Part shown: positions 36,301 to 44,031 of the stretch, piece after piece | Position numbering within the stretch: the first letter of the stretch is position 1 | Layout of the letters: every line of letters starts with the position of its first letter | Assembly (NCBI GenBank): GCA_011523655.1 | Contig: WTGH01000061.1 | Coordinates: 1 to 55,371 of the forward strand | Origin: Rhodospirillaceae bacterium | Lineage (GTDB): Bacteria; Pseudomonadota; Alphaproteobacteria; Bin65 | Length of the DNA: 55,371 nucleotides | Direction: 5' to 3' | Notes under the pieces: generated by a model | Seen by the model: the letters and a program-made list of their open reading frames with translations, nothing else | Databases searched by the model: none | What the model was told of the DNA's origin: nothing | Translations under genes and position numbers: made by a program

Positions 36301-37197
36301 ATGCCGACCGCCGCCACGCTGCACCGGCTGCGCGACCGGATCCGCCGGCTGGAACAGGGCCATCCGGCGCCTGCCGCGCCGGGCGGGGATACGGTCGCCC
36401 TGCCCGCCGCCCTGTCTGCCACGGTGCCCGCCGCCCCGGACGAAATCGTCCCGCTCGGCCTGCCGGCGATCGATGCGGCGCTGCCCTGGGGCGGGCTGCC
36501 GCGCGGCGCGGTGCACGAGATCCTGTGCGGCAACCCGGGGGACGGCGCGCCGACGGCCTTCCTGCTGACGCTGATCGGGCGGCAGAAGGCCGCCGGCCAT
36601 GCCGGGCCGGTCCTGTGGGTCAGCTGCCGGCGCGACCTGTTCGCCCCGGCCCTGCCGGTCTATGGCTGCGATCCGGCGGATTTCCTGTTCGTGCGCTGCC
36701 GCAGCGGGGAAGAGGTGCTGTGGGCGATGGAGGACGGACTGCGCTGCCCGGCGCTCGCCGCCGTCGCCGGCGATGTCGGGGCGCCGGACTTCGCGGCGAC
36801 CCGCCGCCTGCAACTCGCCGCCGGCCGGGGCGGCGTGCCCCTGTTCCTGCACCGGCCCCTGTACGGATCCCTGTACCGGGCGGAAAGGGCAACGGAACGC
36901 AGGATAGGCAAAGGGAGCACTCTGGCGCCCTCGGCCGCCGTCACCCGCTGGGCCGCGGCCGCCCGGCTGCCCGACCCGGCCGGTCCCGAAACCGGAACCG
37001 GCGACCTGGCCTGGACGGTGCATCTGCACCGCTGCCGGGGCGGGCGGCCCGGCCGCTGGCCGGTTGTCTGGAACCGGCGGCAACGGGCGTTCGAGCCGGC
37101 GGCAACGCCCGCCGAAGGGAGCGGGGGAAACGAAACGCCGGCTGCACCAGCGGGCGCGCTTCACCCGGCGCGGGACAGGGTGTGGGCAGGGGCATGA
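36301..37197 (+). CDS. imuA: ImuA, RecA-like accessory mutagenesis protein
   Basis: The start MPTAATLHRLRDRIRRLEQG has AAAGGA 11 bases upstream. An ATG at 36262 lies inside the SOS box and is rejected. The 298 residues show LGLPAIDAALPWGGLPRGAVHEI, the ImuA/SulA-like region equivalent to the RecA core, then GPVLWVSCRRDLFAPALPVYG and RRLQLAAGRGGVPLFLHRP. The C-terminus WTVHLHRCRGGRPGRWPVVW is the normal end of the family. ImuA supports ImuB and DnaE2 in damage-induced translesion mutagenesis. imuB normally follows directly; here it begins 609 bases later. Confidence 0.88.
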   Translation: MPTAATLHRLRDRIRRLEQGHPAPAAPGGDTVALPAALSATVPAAPDEIVPLGLPAIDAALPWGGLPRGAVHEILCGNPGDGAPTAFLLTLIGRQKAAGHAGPVLWVSCRRDLFAPALPVYGCDPADFLFVRCRSGEEVLWAMEDGLRCPALAAVAGDVGAPDFAATRRLQLAAGRGGVPLFLHRPLYGSLYRAERATERRIGKGSTLAPSAAVTRWAAAARLPDPAGPETGTGDLAWTVHLHRCRGGRPGRWPVVWNRRQRAFEPAATPAEGSGGNETPAAPAGALHPARDRVWAGA

Positions 37198-37806
37198 GAT
37201 CCGGCCCCCGGCAGGGCGCTCCGGGCATTGGCGAGCCGGCCGGCAAGACGGCCGATAACGGGTTTTTCTTCGATTCCCTACCGCCGCGCCATGCAGCAGC
37301 GATCATTCAAGATCGGACCGAAGCGGCGGAGACCGATGCCGCGGCCGAGCGGCCCGACGGCCGCCTGCGGACAGCGCCGGCCGGCGCGGTCCGGTCCGCC
37401 GCCGTAGCGGCGAGCGGGCGGCTGCAGGCGCCGGACGATCCGCGACCGCCTGCACGCCATCGGTTGCCGGGCCGGCCGCCGGGCCGGCGGAATTTCCGGG
37501 GCCGGTTCGGTCCCGGTTCGGTCTTGGGGGGCCGGTATACATCCGGCAGCCCCGGCAAAGCGTTCCCGGGGTTTGGCATGATCGCCGGCATCCGGCGCAA
37601 GCCCAGGCTCTGCAAGGACTCCGGTGGCAACCGGGCCGGCCGTTCCGGGCCAAACGGCCTGTTTGTATCCAGTATCCTGAATAGCATGAACCGGCTGTTC
37701 GATCGGTTAAGGGCGCCGGCAGCACGGCGGGCCGGACCGGGGCGGCAGCGGTCCCCGGTTTCGCCGGCCTGCAGGCACGAGGCCGCGTCATGGCGGAGAG
37801 CCGGCC
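37198..37806. other. 609-base gap between imuA and imuB
   Basis: No convincing gene is visible on either strand, although several frames stay open because of the high G+C content. The stretch is rich in GCCGGC and CCGG inverted repeats (GGGCCGGCCGCCGGGCCGG near 37469) and in the direct repeat CCGGTTCGGTC near 37503-37523. No SOS box was found before imuB. In relatives imuA and imuB are adjacent or overlapping, so this may be an insertion remnant. Confidence 0.5.
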
Positions 37807-39621
37807 ATGCCGCGTGACCTGTTCGACGGCCGGACCGGCGCCCGGTTCCGTTCGGGGGCGGCCGGCCGGCGCATCCTCTACTGCTGGCTGCCCTGCTTCG
37901 CGACCGACCGGATCGCGCGGCGGCGGCCGGCGCTGGCGGTGCGGCCCGTCGCGGTTGTCCGGCACGACCGCGGCCGGCGCATCGCGGTGGCGGTCAACGG
38001 CCCGGCCGGCCGGAGCGGCGTGCGGCCCGGCCAGAGCCTGGCGGACGCGCGCAGCCTGTGCCCCGCCCTCAAAGCGGTCGAGGCCGACCCGGCGGCCGAC
38101 AGCCGCCTGCTGCTGCACCTGGCGCGCTGGTGCGCGCGCTATACGCCCTGGGTCGCGCCGGAGGCGCCGGCTGGCGACGATCCGCCCGCCCCCGCTCAAT
38201 CCGAGGCTGCGCTGCTGCTCGACATCAGCGGTTGCGCCCATCTGGCGGGCGGCGAGGAAATGCTTTCAGGAAACCTTGCCAACAGATTGGAAGATTTTGG
38301 TTTTACCGTTCGCTGTGCGATCGCCGATACGCCGGGCGCCGCCCGGGCCTGGGCGCGACACGGCGATCCGCTGCACCCCGTCATTCCGGAAGGCGCCCAG
38401 GCCGACTGGCTGAAGCCCCTGCCCGCCGCCGCCCTGCGCCTGCGCGACGCGGACGCCGAGACCCTGACGCGCCTCGGCATCGCCACGGTCGGCGACCTCA
38501 TGGCCCTGCCCCGCGCCGCCGTCGCCAACCGCTTTCCGGCCGGCCGGGCCGCCGGCGTGCTGGAGCGGCTGGACCGGGTCCTCGGCATTGCGCCGGAGAG
38601 CATCGCGCCGCTGCCGCCACCGGCGGACTACAACGTGCGCCAGCATTATGCCGAGCCGGTCGGCACGCCGGAGGGCATGACCGCCGCCTTCGAACGGCTG
38701 CTGCTCGCGCTCGCCCGCAGGCTGGAAGCCGCCGGCCTGGGCGCCCGGCAGCTCGAGTTCGCCATCATCCGCGCCGACGATACGCTGGACAGCGCGCGCA
38801 TCGGGGTCAGCCGCCCGAGCCGCGATCCGGCCCATCTGGCGCGCCTGTTCGCGCCCCGGCTCGAAAGCCTGGATCCGGATCCGGGAATTGAAACGGTCGT
38901 TCTAAGTGCCGTTTCGGTCGAACCCTTCATCGTGGAACAGCAGGCAATTCAGAGGGTTGGCGGCCGAAGCCCGGTCAGGACATTGCACGAAAAACGGCGC
39001 AGCCTGCCGCTTCCGCAGGACCGGGCGGATTTGAGCCAGGTCGACGCCCTGATCGACCGGCTGGCCAACCGGCTGGGCCGTACGGCGGTCCTGCGCGCCC
39101 TGCCCTGCGAGACCGCCCTGCCCGAAACCCAGACCCGCTATGCGCCGGCGCTCGACCTGCGGGCCGGCGATCCGGCGTCCGGCTGGACCGCCTGGCAGAG
39201 CCCGGAACGCCCCGCCGGCCCGGCCCTGCCGGTGCGCCTGCTCGAAGCGCCAGAGCCGGTTGAGGGGCCGGTTGAGGGGCCGGTCGAGGCGCCGGTCGAG
39301 GCGCCGGTCGAGGAGCCGGTCGAGGAGCCGGTCGAGGAGCCGGTCGAGGCGGCGGCCGATGCCGTGCCGGACCGGTTCGCGTGGCGCCGCCGGGTCTGGC
39401 GGGTCGTCGCGGACGAAGGCCCGGCCCGCCGCCTCGGCCGCTGGTGGCACGGCGAAACCGCGATCCGCGACTACTGGCAGGTCGCGGCGGTCCCCGCCGA
39501 GGCTTCGGGCAGCATTTCGAACGGCATTTCGGACGGGGCCGCGCCGGTCCGCCTCTGGCTGTACCGCGACCCGGCGGCCGGCCCGGCAAACCGATGGTCG
39601 GTCCACGGGCTGATGGGGTGA
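37807..39621 (+). CDS. imuB: ImuB, catalytically silent Y-family polymerase homologue
   Basis: The 604 residues show the ImuB N-terminus ILYCWLPCFATDRIARRRPA in place of the catalytic acidic motif of DinB-type polymerases. Also visible are VNGPAGRSGVRPGQSLADAR, LLDISGCAHLAGGE, AIADTPGAARAWARHG and a helix-hairpin region ETLTRLGIATVGDLMALPRA. ImuB is the clamp-binding hub of the ImuA-ImuB-DnaE2 mutasome and does not itself polymerise. Residues 484-515 are a run of PVEG/PVEA/PVEE repeats from a 12-base tandem repeat, inserted before the C-terminal RFAWRRRVWRVVADEGPARR segment. A clear beta-clamp motif was not identified by eye. Confidence 0.88.
   Translation: MPRDLFDGRTGARFRSGAAGRRILYCWLPCFATDRIARRRPALAVRPVAVVRHDRGRRIAVAVNGPAGRSGVRPGQSLADARSLCPALKAVEADPAADSRLLLHLARWCARYTPWVAPEAPAGDDPPAPAQSEAALLLDISGCAHLAGGEEMLSGNLANRLEDFGFTVRCAIADTPGAARAWARHGDPLHPVIPEGAQADWLKPLPAAALRLRDADAETLTRLGIATVGDLMALPRAAVANRFPAGRAAGVLERLDRVLGIAPESIAPLPPPADYNVRQHYAEPVGTPEGMTAAFERLLLALARRLEAAGLGARQLEFAIIRADDTLDSARIGVSRPSRDPAHLARLFAPRLESLDPDPGIETVVLSAVSVEPFIVEQQAIQRVGGRSPVRTLHEKRRSLPLPQDRADLSQVDALIDRLANRLGRTAVLRALPCETALPETQTRYAPALDLRAGDPASGWTAWQSPERPAGPALPVRLLEAPEPVEGPVEGPVEAPVEAPVEEPVEEPVEEPVEAAADAVPDRFAWRRRVWRVVADEGPARRLGRWWHGETAIRDYWQVAAVPAEASGSISNGISDGAAPVRLWLYRDPAAGPANRWSVHGLMG
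39253..39351 (+). repeat. 12-base tandem repeat inside imuB
   Basis: About eight units of the type CCGGTYGAGGNG run head to tail and keep the frame, coding for repeated PVE-x tetrapeptides. Three consecutive units are identical (CCGGTCGAGGAG). Copy number probably varies between strains through slippage. Confidence 0.88.
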
Positions 39622-39627
39622 AGCGGG

Positions 39628-39656
39628 TTGAAATGAAACCGTTTTGCTTTCATACT
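39628..39656 (+). promoter_or_regulatory. promoter/operator of the toxin-antitoxin module
   Basis: TTGAAA (39628-39633) and CATACT (39651-39656) are spaced by 17 bases. The spacer contains ATGAAA-N9-TTTCAT (39633-39653), an inverted repeat suited to autorepression by the ribbon-helix-helix antitoxin. It lies just after the imuB stop and 27 bases before the antitoxin start. Confidence 0.55.
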
Positions 39657-39683
39657 GCAGTCAACTATCCCGAGGAACCGACG

Positions 39684-39920
39684 ATGGCCACGCTGACGAT
39701 CCGCAACCTGGACGAAAAAACCGTCGAACGGCTGAAGCAGCACGCCCGGCAGAATGAGCGCTCGCTTGAAGCCGAGGTCCGGCATGTTCTTAACAACGCC
39801 GCCCAAACCCTTACCCAAAAGGAATTCTGGGCGCGAGCCGATGCGATCGCCGCGATGACGCCGCGCGATATTGCGCAGACCGACAGCGTGACGCTCCTGC
39901 GGGAGGATCGGAACCGCTGA
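39684..39920 (+). CDS. FitA-like ribbon-helix-helix antitoxin
   Basis: The 78 residues begin MATLTIRNLDEKTVERLKQH and continue ARQNERSLEAEVRHVLNNA, the Arc/MetJ-type ribbon-helix-helix fold of FitA/VapB antitoxins. The C-terminal tail (IAQTDSVTLLREDRNR) should wrap the toxin. A GAGGA site precedes the ATG. The stop overlaps the toxin start (TGATG), so the pair is translationally coupled. It probably represses its own promoter together with the toxin. It is unusual in lying between imuB and dnaE2. Confidence 0.88.
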   Translation: MATLTIRNLDEKTVERLKQHARQNERSLEAEVRHVLNNAAQTLTQKEFWARADAIAAMTPRDIAQTDSVTLLREDRNR

Positions 39921-40399
39921 TGGCTTCCCCCAAGACAAATCCTCTGGAATCGAATGTCGTTCCGTTCATACCGCGCCGCCTTGCGGTCGATGCCAGCGTT
40001 GTCGTCAAATGGTATGTCGCCGAAGACCGTTCCAGAGAAGCGCGCGCACTGGAACGTTTCGGCAACCTTTTGGCGGCCCCTGACTTTCTCGCCGTCGAAC
40101 TGGCCAGTATCGCCTGGAAGAAGGCGCGCCTGGAACAGATCGAACCGCAGCACGCCGCCCTGATCGCAGCGCCCGAAGCGCTGTCGCCGATAGAACTCGT
40201 GCCCAGCGGGCCGCTGACCGCGGCGGCCTTTGCCTGTGCCACGGAACTCGACCATCCTGTCTACGACTGCCTTTATCTGGCCTGCGCCGTACATATCGGC
40301 GGCATGCTGATTACGGCCGACGACCGGTTCGTCCGCGCTGTTGCCGGCAGCCCCTATACCCGTTTCGTGCGCCGCCTCGGCAGCCCGCTGCCGGTCTAG
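39920..40399 (+). CDS. VapC/FitB-type PIN-domain toxin
   Basis: The 159-residue PIN-domain ribonuclease has its acidic metal-binding residues in place: D24 (AVDASVVVKWY), E60 (LAVELASIAW), D116 (PVYDCLYLA) and D134 (LITADDRF). Such toxins cleave tRNA or rRNA when freed from the antitoxin. The first 20 residues before the PIN fold are an extra tail. All catalytic positions are intact, so the toxin is probably active. dnaE2 starts 84 bases downstream on the same strand. Confidence 0.9.
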   Translation: MASPKTNPLESNVVPFIPRRLAVDASVVVKWYVAEDRSREARALERFGNLLAAPDFLAVELASIAWKKARLEQIEPQHAALIAAPEALSPIELVPSGPLTAAAFACATELDHPVYDCLYLACAVHIGGMLITADDRFVRAVAGSPYTRFVRRLGSPLPV

Positions 40400-40434
40400 G
40401 AGGCGGAAAGATGCGACGCTTCCGGACAGCTCCC

Positions 40435-40464
40435 TTACATTTCCTGACATTTCCCGACAGTCCG
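40435..40464 (+). repeat. 10-base tandem repeats before dnaE2
   Basis: TTACATTTCC, TGACATTTCC and the degenerate CGACAGTCCG follow one another at 40435-40464, one helical turn apart. The dnaE2 start with its GGGAGG site follows 20 bases later. They might be a protein-binding array or chance. Confidence 0.4.
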
Positions 40465-40483
40465 GCGGCGGTGGGAGGGCCTC

Positions 40484-43400
40484 ATGCCCTTTGACAGCCG
40501 CCCCGGCCCGGGCCCCGTCCCGGCCTATGCCGAATTGCAGGTGACGACGAATTTCAGCTTCCTGCGCGGCGGTTCGCACCCGGAGGAGCTGGTGATGCGG
40601 GCGGCGGAGCTGGGCTACCGCGCGATCGGCATCGCCGACCGCAACACGCTGGCCGGCGTCGTCCGGGCCCACAGCGCGGCCGAACGGGCCGGACTCACGC
40701 TGCTGGTCGGCGCCCGGCTCGACCTGCAGGACGGCGTCAGCCTGCTGTGCTTCCCGCAGGACAAGCCGGCCTACGCCCGCCTCTCCGGCCTGCTCACCCT
40801 GGGCAAGCGCCGGGCGGAGAAGGGCGACTGCCGTCTTTGGCTGCGCGACCTGCCGGAGCTTGCCGGGAACCAGTGCGTCGTGGTGCTGCCGCCCGACGGG
40901 ATTCCGGAATGCGACCCGCCGGACCGCGCCGCCGGCGGCGACGGTTTTCCCTTTATTCTCAAGCGTATCTCCGGTCTTTTTCAGGGCAATACCTGGCTCG
41001 CGGCGAGCTGCCTGTATCGCGGCGACGACACCAGGCGGCTCGACCGGCTGGCCGGGCTGGCGGCCGCGGCCGGGGTGCCGCTGGTGGCGACCAACGACGT
41101 CCACTACCACGACCCGGCGCGCCGGCCGCTCCAGGACGTGCTGACCTGCATCCGCGAGCACTGCACCCTGGACGAAGCCGGCTTCCGCCTGTTCGACAAT
41201 GCCGAACGCCATCTCAAACCCCCACAGGAGATGGCGAACCTGTTCCATACGTACCCGTATGCTATCCACCAACAATCTGAAATCGTTGAGAAAATATCGT
41301 TTTCGCTCGATCAATTAAAATATGTCTATCCGGTCGATCCGATTCCCGAAGGATGGACCCCTCAACAAGAACTCGACCGGCTGACATGGCGCGGCGCGGC
41401 CGAACGCTACGGCCGCCATGTGCCGGACCGTGTCCGGGCGGCCCTGGAGCACGAACTGGCGCTGATCGGGCAGCTCGGCTACGCGCCCTATTTCCTGACG
41501 GTGCACGATATCGTGCGCTTTGCCCGCGGGCGGAAGATCCTGTGCCAGGGCCGCGGCTCGGCGGCCAATTCCGCGGTCTGCTACTGCATCGGCATCACCG
41601 CGGTCGATCCCGGCAAGGTCGACCTGCTGTTCGAGCGCTTCGTTTCGGCCGAGCGCAACGAGCCGCCGGACATCGACGTCGATTTCGAGCATGAGCGGCG
41701 CGAGGAGGTCATCCAGTACATCTACGCCAAATACGGCCGCCACCGCGCCGGGCTGACCGCGACCGTCGTCTCCTACCGGCCGCGCAGCGCGATCCGCGAG
41801 GTCGGCAAGGCGCTCGGCCTGTCGGAGGATACGGTCGATATCCTGGCCCGCACGGTCTGGGGCTGGAGCGACGACGGCCTGAAGCCCGAATATATCCGGC
41901 AGACCGGGCTCGACCCGGCCGACCCCACCCTGCGCCGCGCCCTGCTGCTGGCGCTCGAGCTGGTCGGCTTCCCGCGCCACCTGTCCCAGCACACCGGCGG
42001 CTTCGTCATCACCGACGGGCCGCTGCACGCGCTGGCGCCGATCGAGAATGCGGCGATGGAGGACCGCACGGTCGTCGAGTGGGACAAGGACGATCTCGAT
42101 ACGCTGGGCATCCTCAAGATCGACGTGCTGTCCCTCGGCATGCTGACCTGCATCCGCAAGGGCTTCGACCTGCTGGCGCAGCATTACGGCCGGCGCCACG
42201 ACCTCGCCACCGTGCCGGCCGGCGATTCCGCGGTCTACGACATGATCTGCAAGGCCGACACGCTGGGCGTGTTCCAGATCGAGAGCCGGGCCCAGATGTC
42301 GATGCTGCCGCGCCTCAAGCCGCGGGATTTCTACGACCTGGTGATCGAGGTCGCGATCGTCCGGCCCGGCCCGATCCAGGGCGACATGGTCCATCCCTAT
42401 CTGCGCCGGCGCAACGGCGAGGAGAGGGTCGACTTCCCGTCGAAGGAGCTGGAGGACGTGCTGGGCAAGACGCTGGGCGTGCCCCTGTTCCAGGAGCAGG
42501 CGATGAAGGTCGCCATCGTCGCCGCCGGGTTTACGCCGTCGGAGGCCGACCAGTTGCGCCGCGCCATGGCGACCTTCCGCAAGACCGGCAGGATCCACGG
42601 CTTCCGCGCCAAGATGGTCGAGGGCATGGTCGCCCGCGATTACGAGCGCGATTTCGCCGAGCGCTGCTTCCGGCAGATCGAGGGCTTCGGCGACTACGGC
42701 TTCCCGGAGAGCCACGCCGCCAGCTTCGCCCTGCTGGTCTATGTCTCGGCCTGGCTCAAATGCCATTATCCGGCGGCTTTCGCCTGCGCCCTGCTGAACA
42801 GCCAGCCGATGGGCTTCTACGCGCCGGCCCAGATCGTGCGCGACGCCCGGGAGCACGGCGTCGAGGTGCGGCCGGTCGACGTCAACCGCAGCGGCTGGGA
42901 CAACGCGCTGGAGCCCGGCGCGGACGGCGCCATGGCGCTGCGCCTCGGCTTCCGCCAGGTCAAGGGGCTGCGCGAGGACGCGATGGAGCGGCTGGTCGCG
43001 GCGCGCGGCAACGGCTATCCGGACCCGTGGACCCTGTGGCGGCGCGCCGGCCTGCCGGCGGCGGTGCTGGAGCGCCTCGCCCGGGCCGACGCCTTCGGCT
43101 CGCTCGGCCTCGACCGGCGCCGGGCCTTATGGGCGGTGCGGCGCTTCCGGCCGGCCGCACTGCCCCTGTTCGCGGCGATGGACGAGGACGAGCAGCCCGG
43201 CGATCCGCCGGCCGTCCTGCCTTCGATGACGCTGGGCGAGCAGGTGGTGGACGACTATGCCAGCGTGCGCATGACCCTGCGGGCGCACCCGCTCGCCCTG
43301 TTGCGCGGCGAGGCGCCGTTCGACCGGGCGACGCGGCATGGCGACCTGATCGACTGCCGCAACGGCCAGCGGGTCGAGGTCGCGGGCCTGGTGCTGATCC

Positions 43401-43765
43401 GCCAGCGGCCGGGCACCGCCAAGGGCGTGGTGTTCATGACCCTGGAGGACGAGACGGGTGCGGCCAACGTCATCGTCTGGCCCCATGCGCTGGAGCTCTA
43501 CCGGCCGGTCGTGATGGGCGCCCGGCTGGTCCGGGTGATCGGCGAGGTCCAGAAGGAGGGCCTCGTCATCCACATCGTCGCGCGCCGGCTGGAGGACCTG
43601 TCCGCCCGCTTAGACGGGCTGGGCCGGCTCGACGCGGCTTTTGATCCTGCGCTCGCCCGCGCCGACGAGATCGCCCGCGAAGCCCGCGACCCGCGCGAAT
43701 CGAAGCGCGACCCGCGCCGCGACCGCCTGCACAAGCGGATGTACCCGTCGCGGGATTTCCATTGA
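40484..43765 (+). CDS. dnaE2: error-prone DNA polymerase III alpha subunit DnaE2
   Basis: The 1093-residue C-family polymerase performs translesion synthesis with ImuA and ImuB. The N-terminal PHP domain (YAELQVTTNFSFLRGGSHPEE, GIADRNTLAGVVRAH) is followed by the polymerase core, with GRGSAANSAVCYCIGIT and the catalytic PDIDVDF at 395-401. Fingers and clamp-binding regions come next, then a C-terminal OB domain (VEVAGLVLIRQRPGTAKGVV-FMTLEDETG). The end KRDPRRDRLHKRMYPSRDFH is typical of DnaE2. The residues around 270-300 (QQSEIVEKISFSLDQLKYVY) are from a locally AT-rich patch. Length matches the family. Confidence 0.95.
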   Translation: MPFDSRPGPGPVPAYAELQVTTNFSFLRGGSHPEELVMRAAELGYRAIGIADRNTLAGVVRAHSAAERAGLTLLVGARLDLQDGVSLLCFPQDKPAYARLSGLLTLGKRRAEKGDCRLWLRDLPELAGNQCVVVLPPDGIPECDPPDRAAGGDGFPFILKRISGLFQGNTWLAASCLYRGDDTRRLDRLAGLAAAAGVPLVATNDVHYHDPARRPLQDVLTCIREHCTLDEAGFRLFDNAERHLKPPQEMANLFHTYPYAIHQQSEIVEKISFSLDQLKYVYPVDPIPEGWTPQQELDRLTWRGAAERYGRHVPDRVRAALEHELALIGQLGYAPYFLTVHDIVRFARGRKILCQGRGSAANSAVCYCIGITAVDPGKVDLLFERFVSAERNEPPDIDVDFEHERREEVIQYIYAKYGRHRAGLTATVVSYRPRSAIREVGKALGLSEDTVDILARTVWGWSDDGLKPEYIRQTGLDPADPTLRRALLLALELVGFPRHLSQHTGGFVITDGPLHALAPIENAAMEDRTVVEWDKDDLDTLGILKIDVLSLGMLTCIRKGFDLLAQHYGRRHDLATVPAGDSAVYDMICKADTLGVFQIESRAQMSMLPRLKPRDFYDLVIEVAIVRPGPIQGDMVHPYLRRRNGEERVDFPSKELEDVLGKTLGVPLFQEQAMKVAIVAAGFTPSEADQLRRAMATFRKTGRIHGFRAKMVEGMVARDYERDFAERCFRQIEGFGDYGFPESHAASFALLVYVSAWLKCHYPAAFACALLNSQPMGFYAPAQIVRDAREHGVEVRPVDVNRSGWDNALEPGADGAMALRLGFRQVKGLREDAMERLVAARGNGYPDPWTLWRRAGLPAAVLERLARADAFGSLGLDRRRALWAVRRFRPAALPLFAAMDEDEQPGDPPAVLPSMTLGEQVVDDYASVRMTLRAHPLALLRGEAPFDRATRHGDLIDCRNGQRVEVAGLVLIRQRPGTAKGVVFMTLEDETGAANVIVWPHALELYRPVVMGARLVRVIGEVQKEGLVIHIVARRLEDLSARLDGLGRLDAAFDPALARADEIAREARDPRESKRDPRRDRLHKRMYPSRDFH

Positions 43766-43791
43766 GGGTTTCGAGACGGCCACGCCTCATC

Positions 43792-43978
43792 CGTCATTTC
43801 AACCGGAACGGCGCAAGCCGATTCCTCCCCGTCATTTCGACCGACCGAAGAGCCTGCCCTGAGCGACGCCGAAGGGGAGCGGAGAAATCTTTCCACTACA
43901 GTGCTTTGGTCCGCGCACCGTGCAGAAAAGATATCTCCACTCCGCAGTCCTTCGGACTGCTCCGGTCGATATGACGGG
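43792..43978. repeat. REP-like palindromic repeat after dnaE2
   Basis: A left half CGTCATTTCAACCGG (43792) precedes a full element from CGTCATTTCGACCG (43829) to CGGTCGATATGACGGG (43978). Inner arms GGAGCGGAGAAATCTTTCC and AAAAGATATCTCCACTCC pair. It lies between the convergent dnaE2 and P450 genes, and CAGTCCTTCGGACTG forms a further hairpin. Confidence 0.8.
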
Positions 43979-44031
43979 TGAGGGCGAAAAACCCCGAATG
44001 GATAATCCCGAATTAAAGGAGAATGCGATTG

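Noticed and set aside
36231..37817. Continuous plus-strand frame running from imuA into imuB
   Set aside because: It is in a different frame from both genes and gives an Arg/Gly/Pro-rich sequence without homology features, so it does not bridge imuA and imuB.
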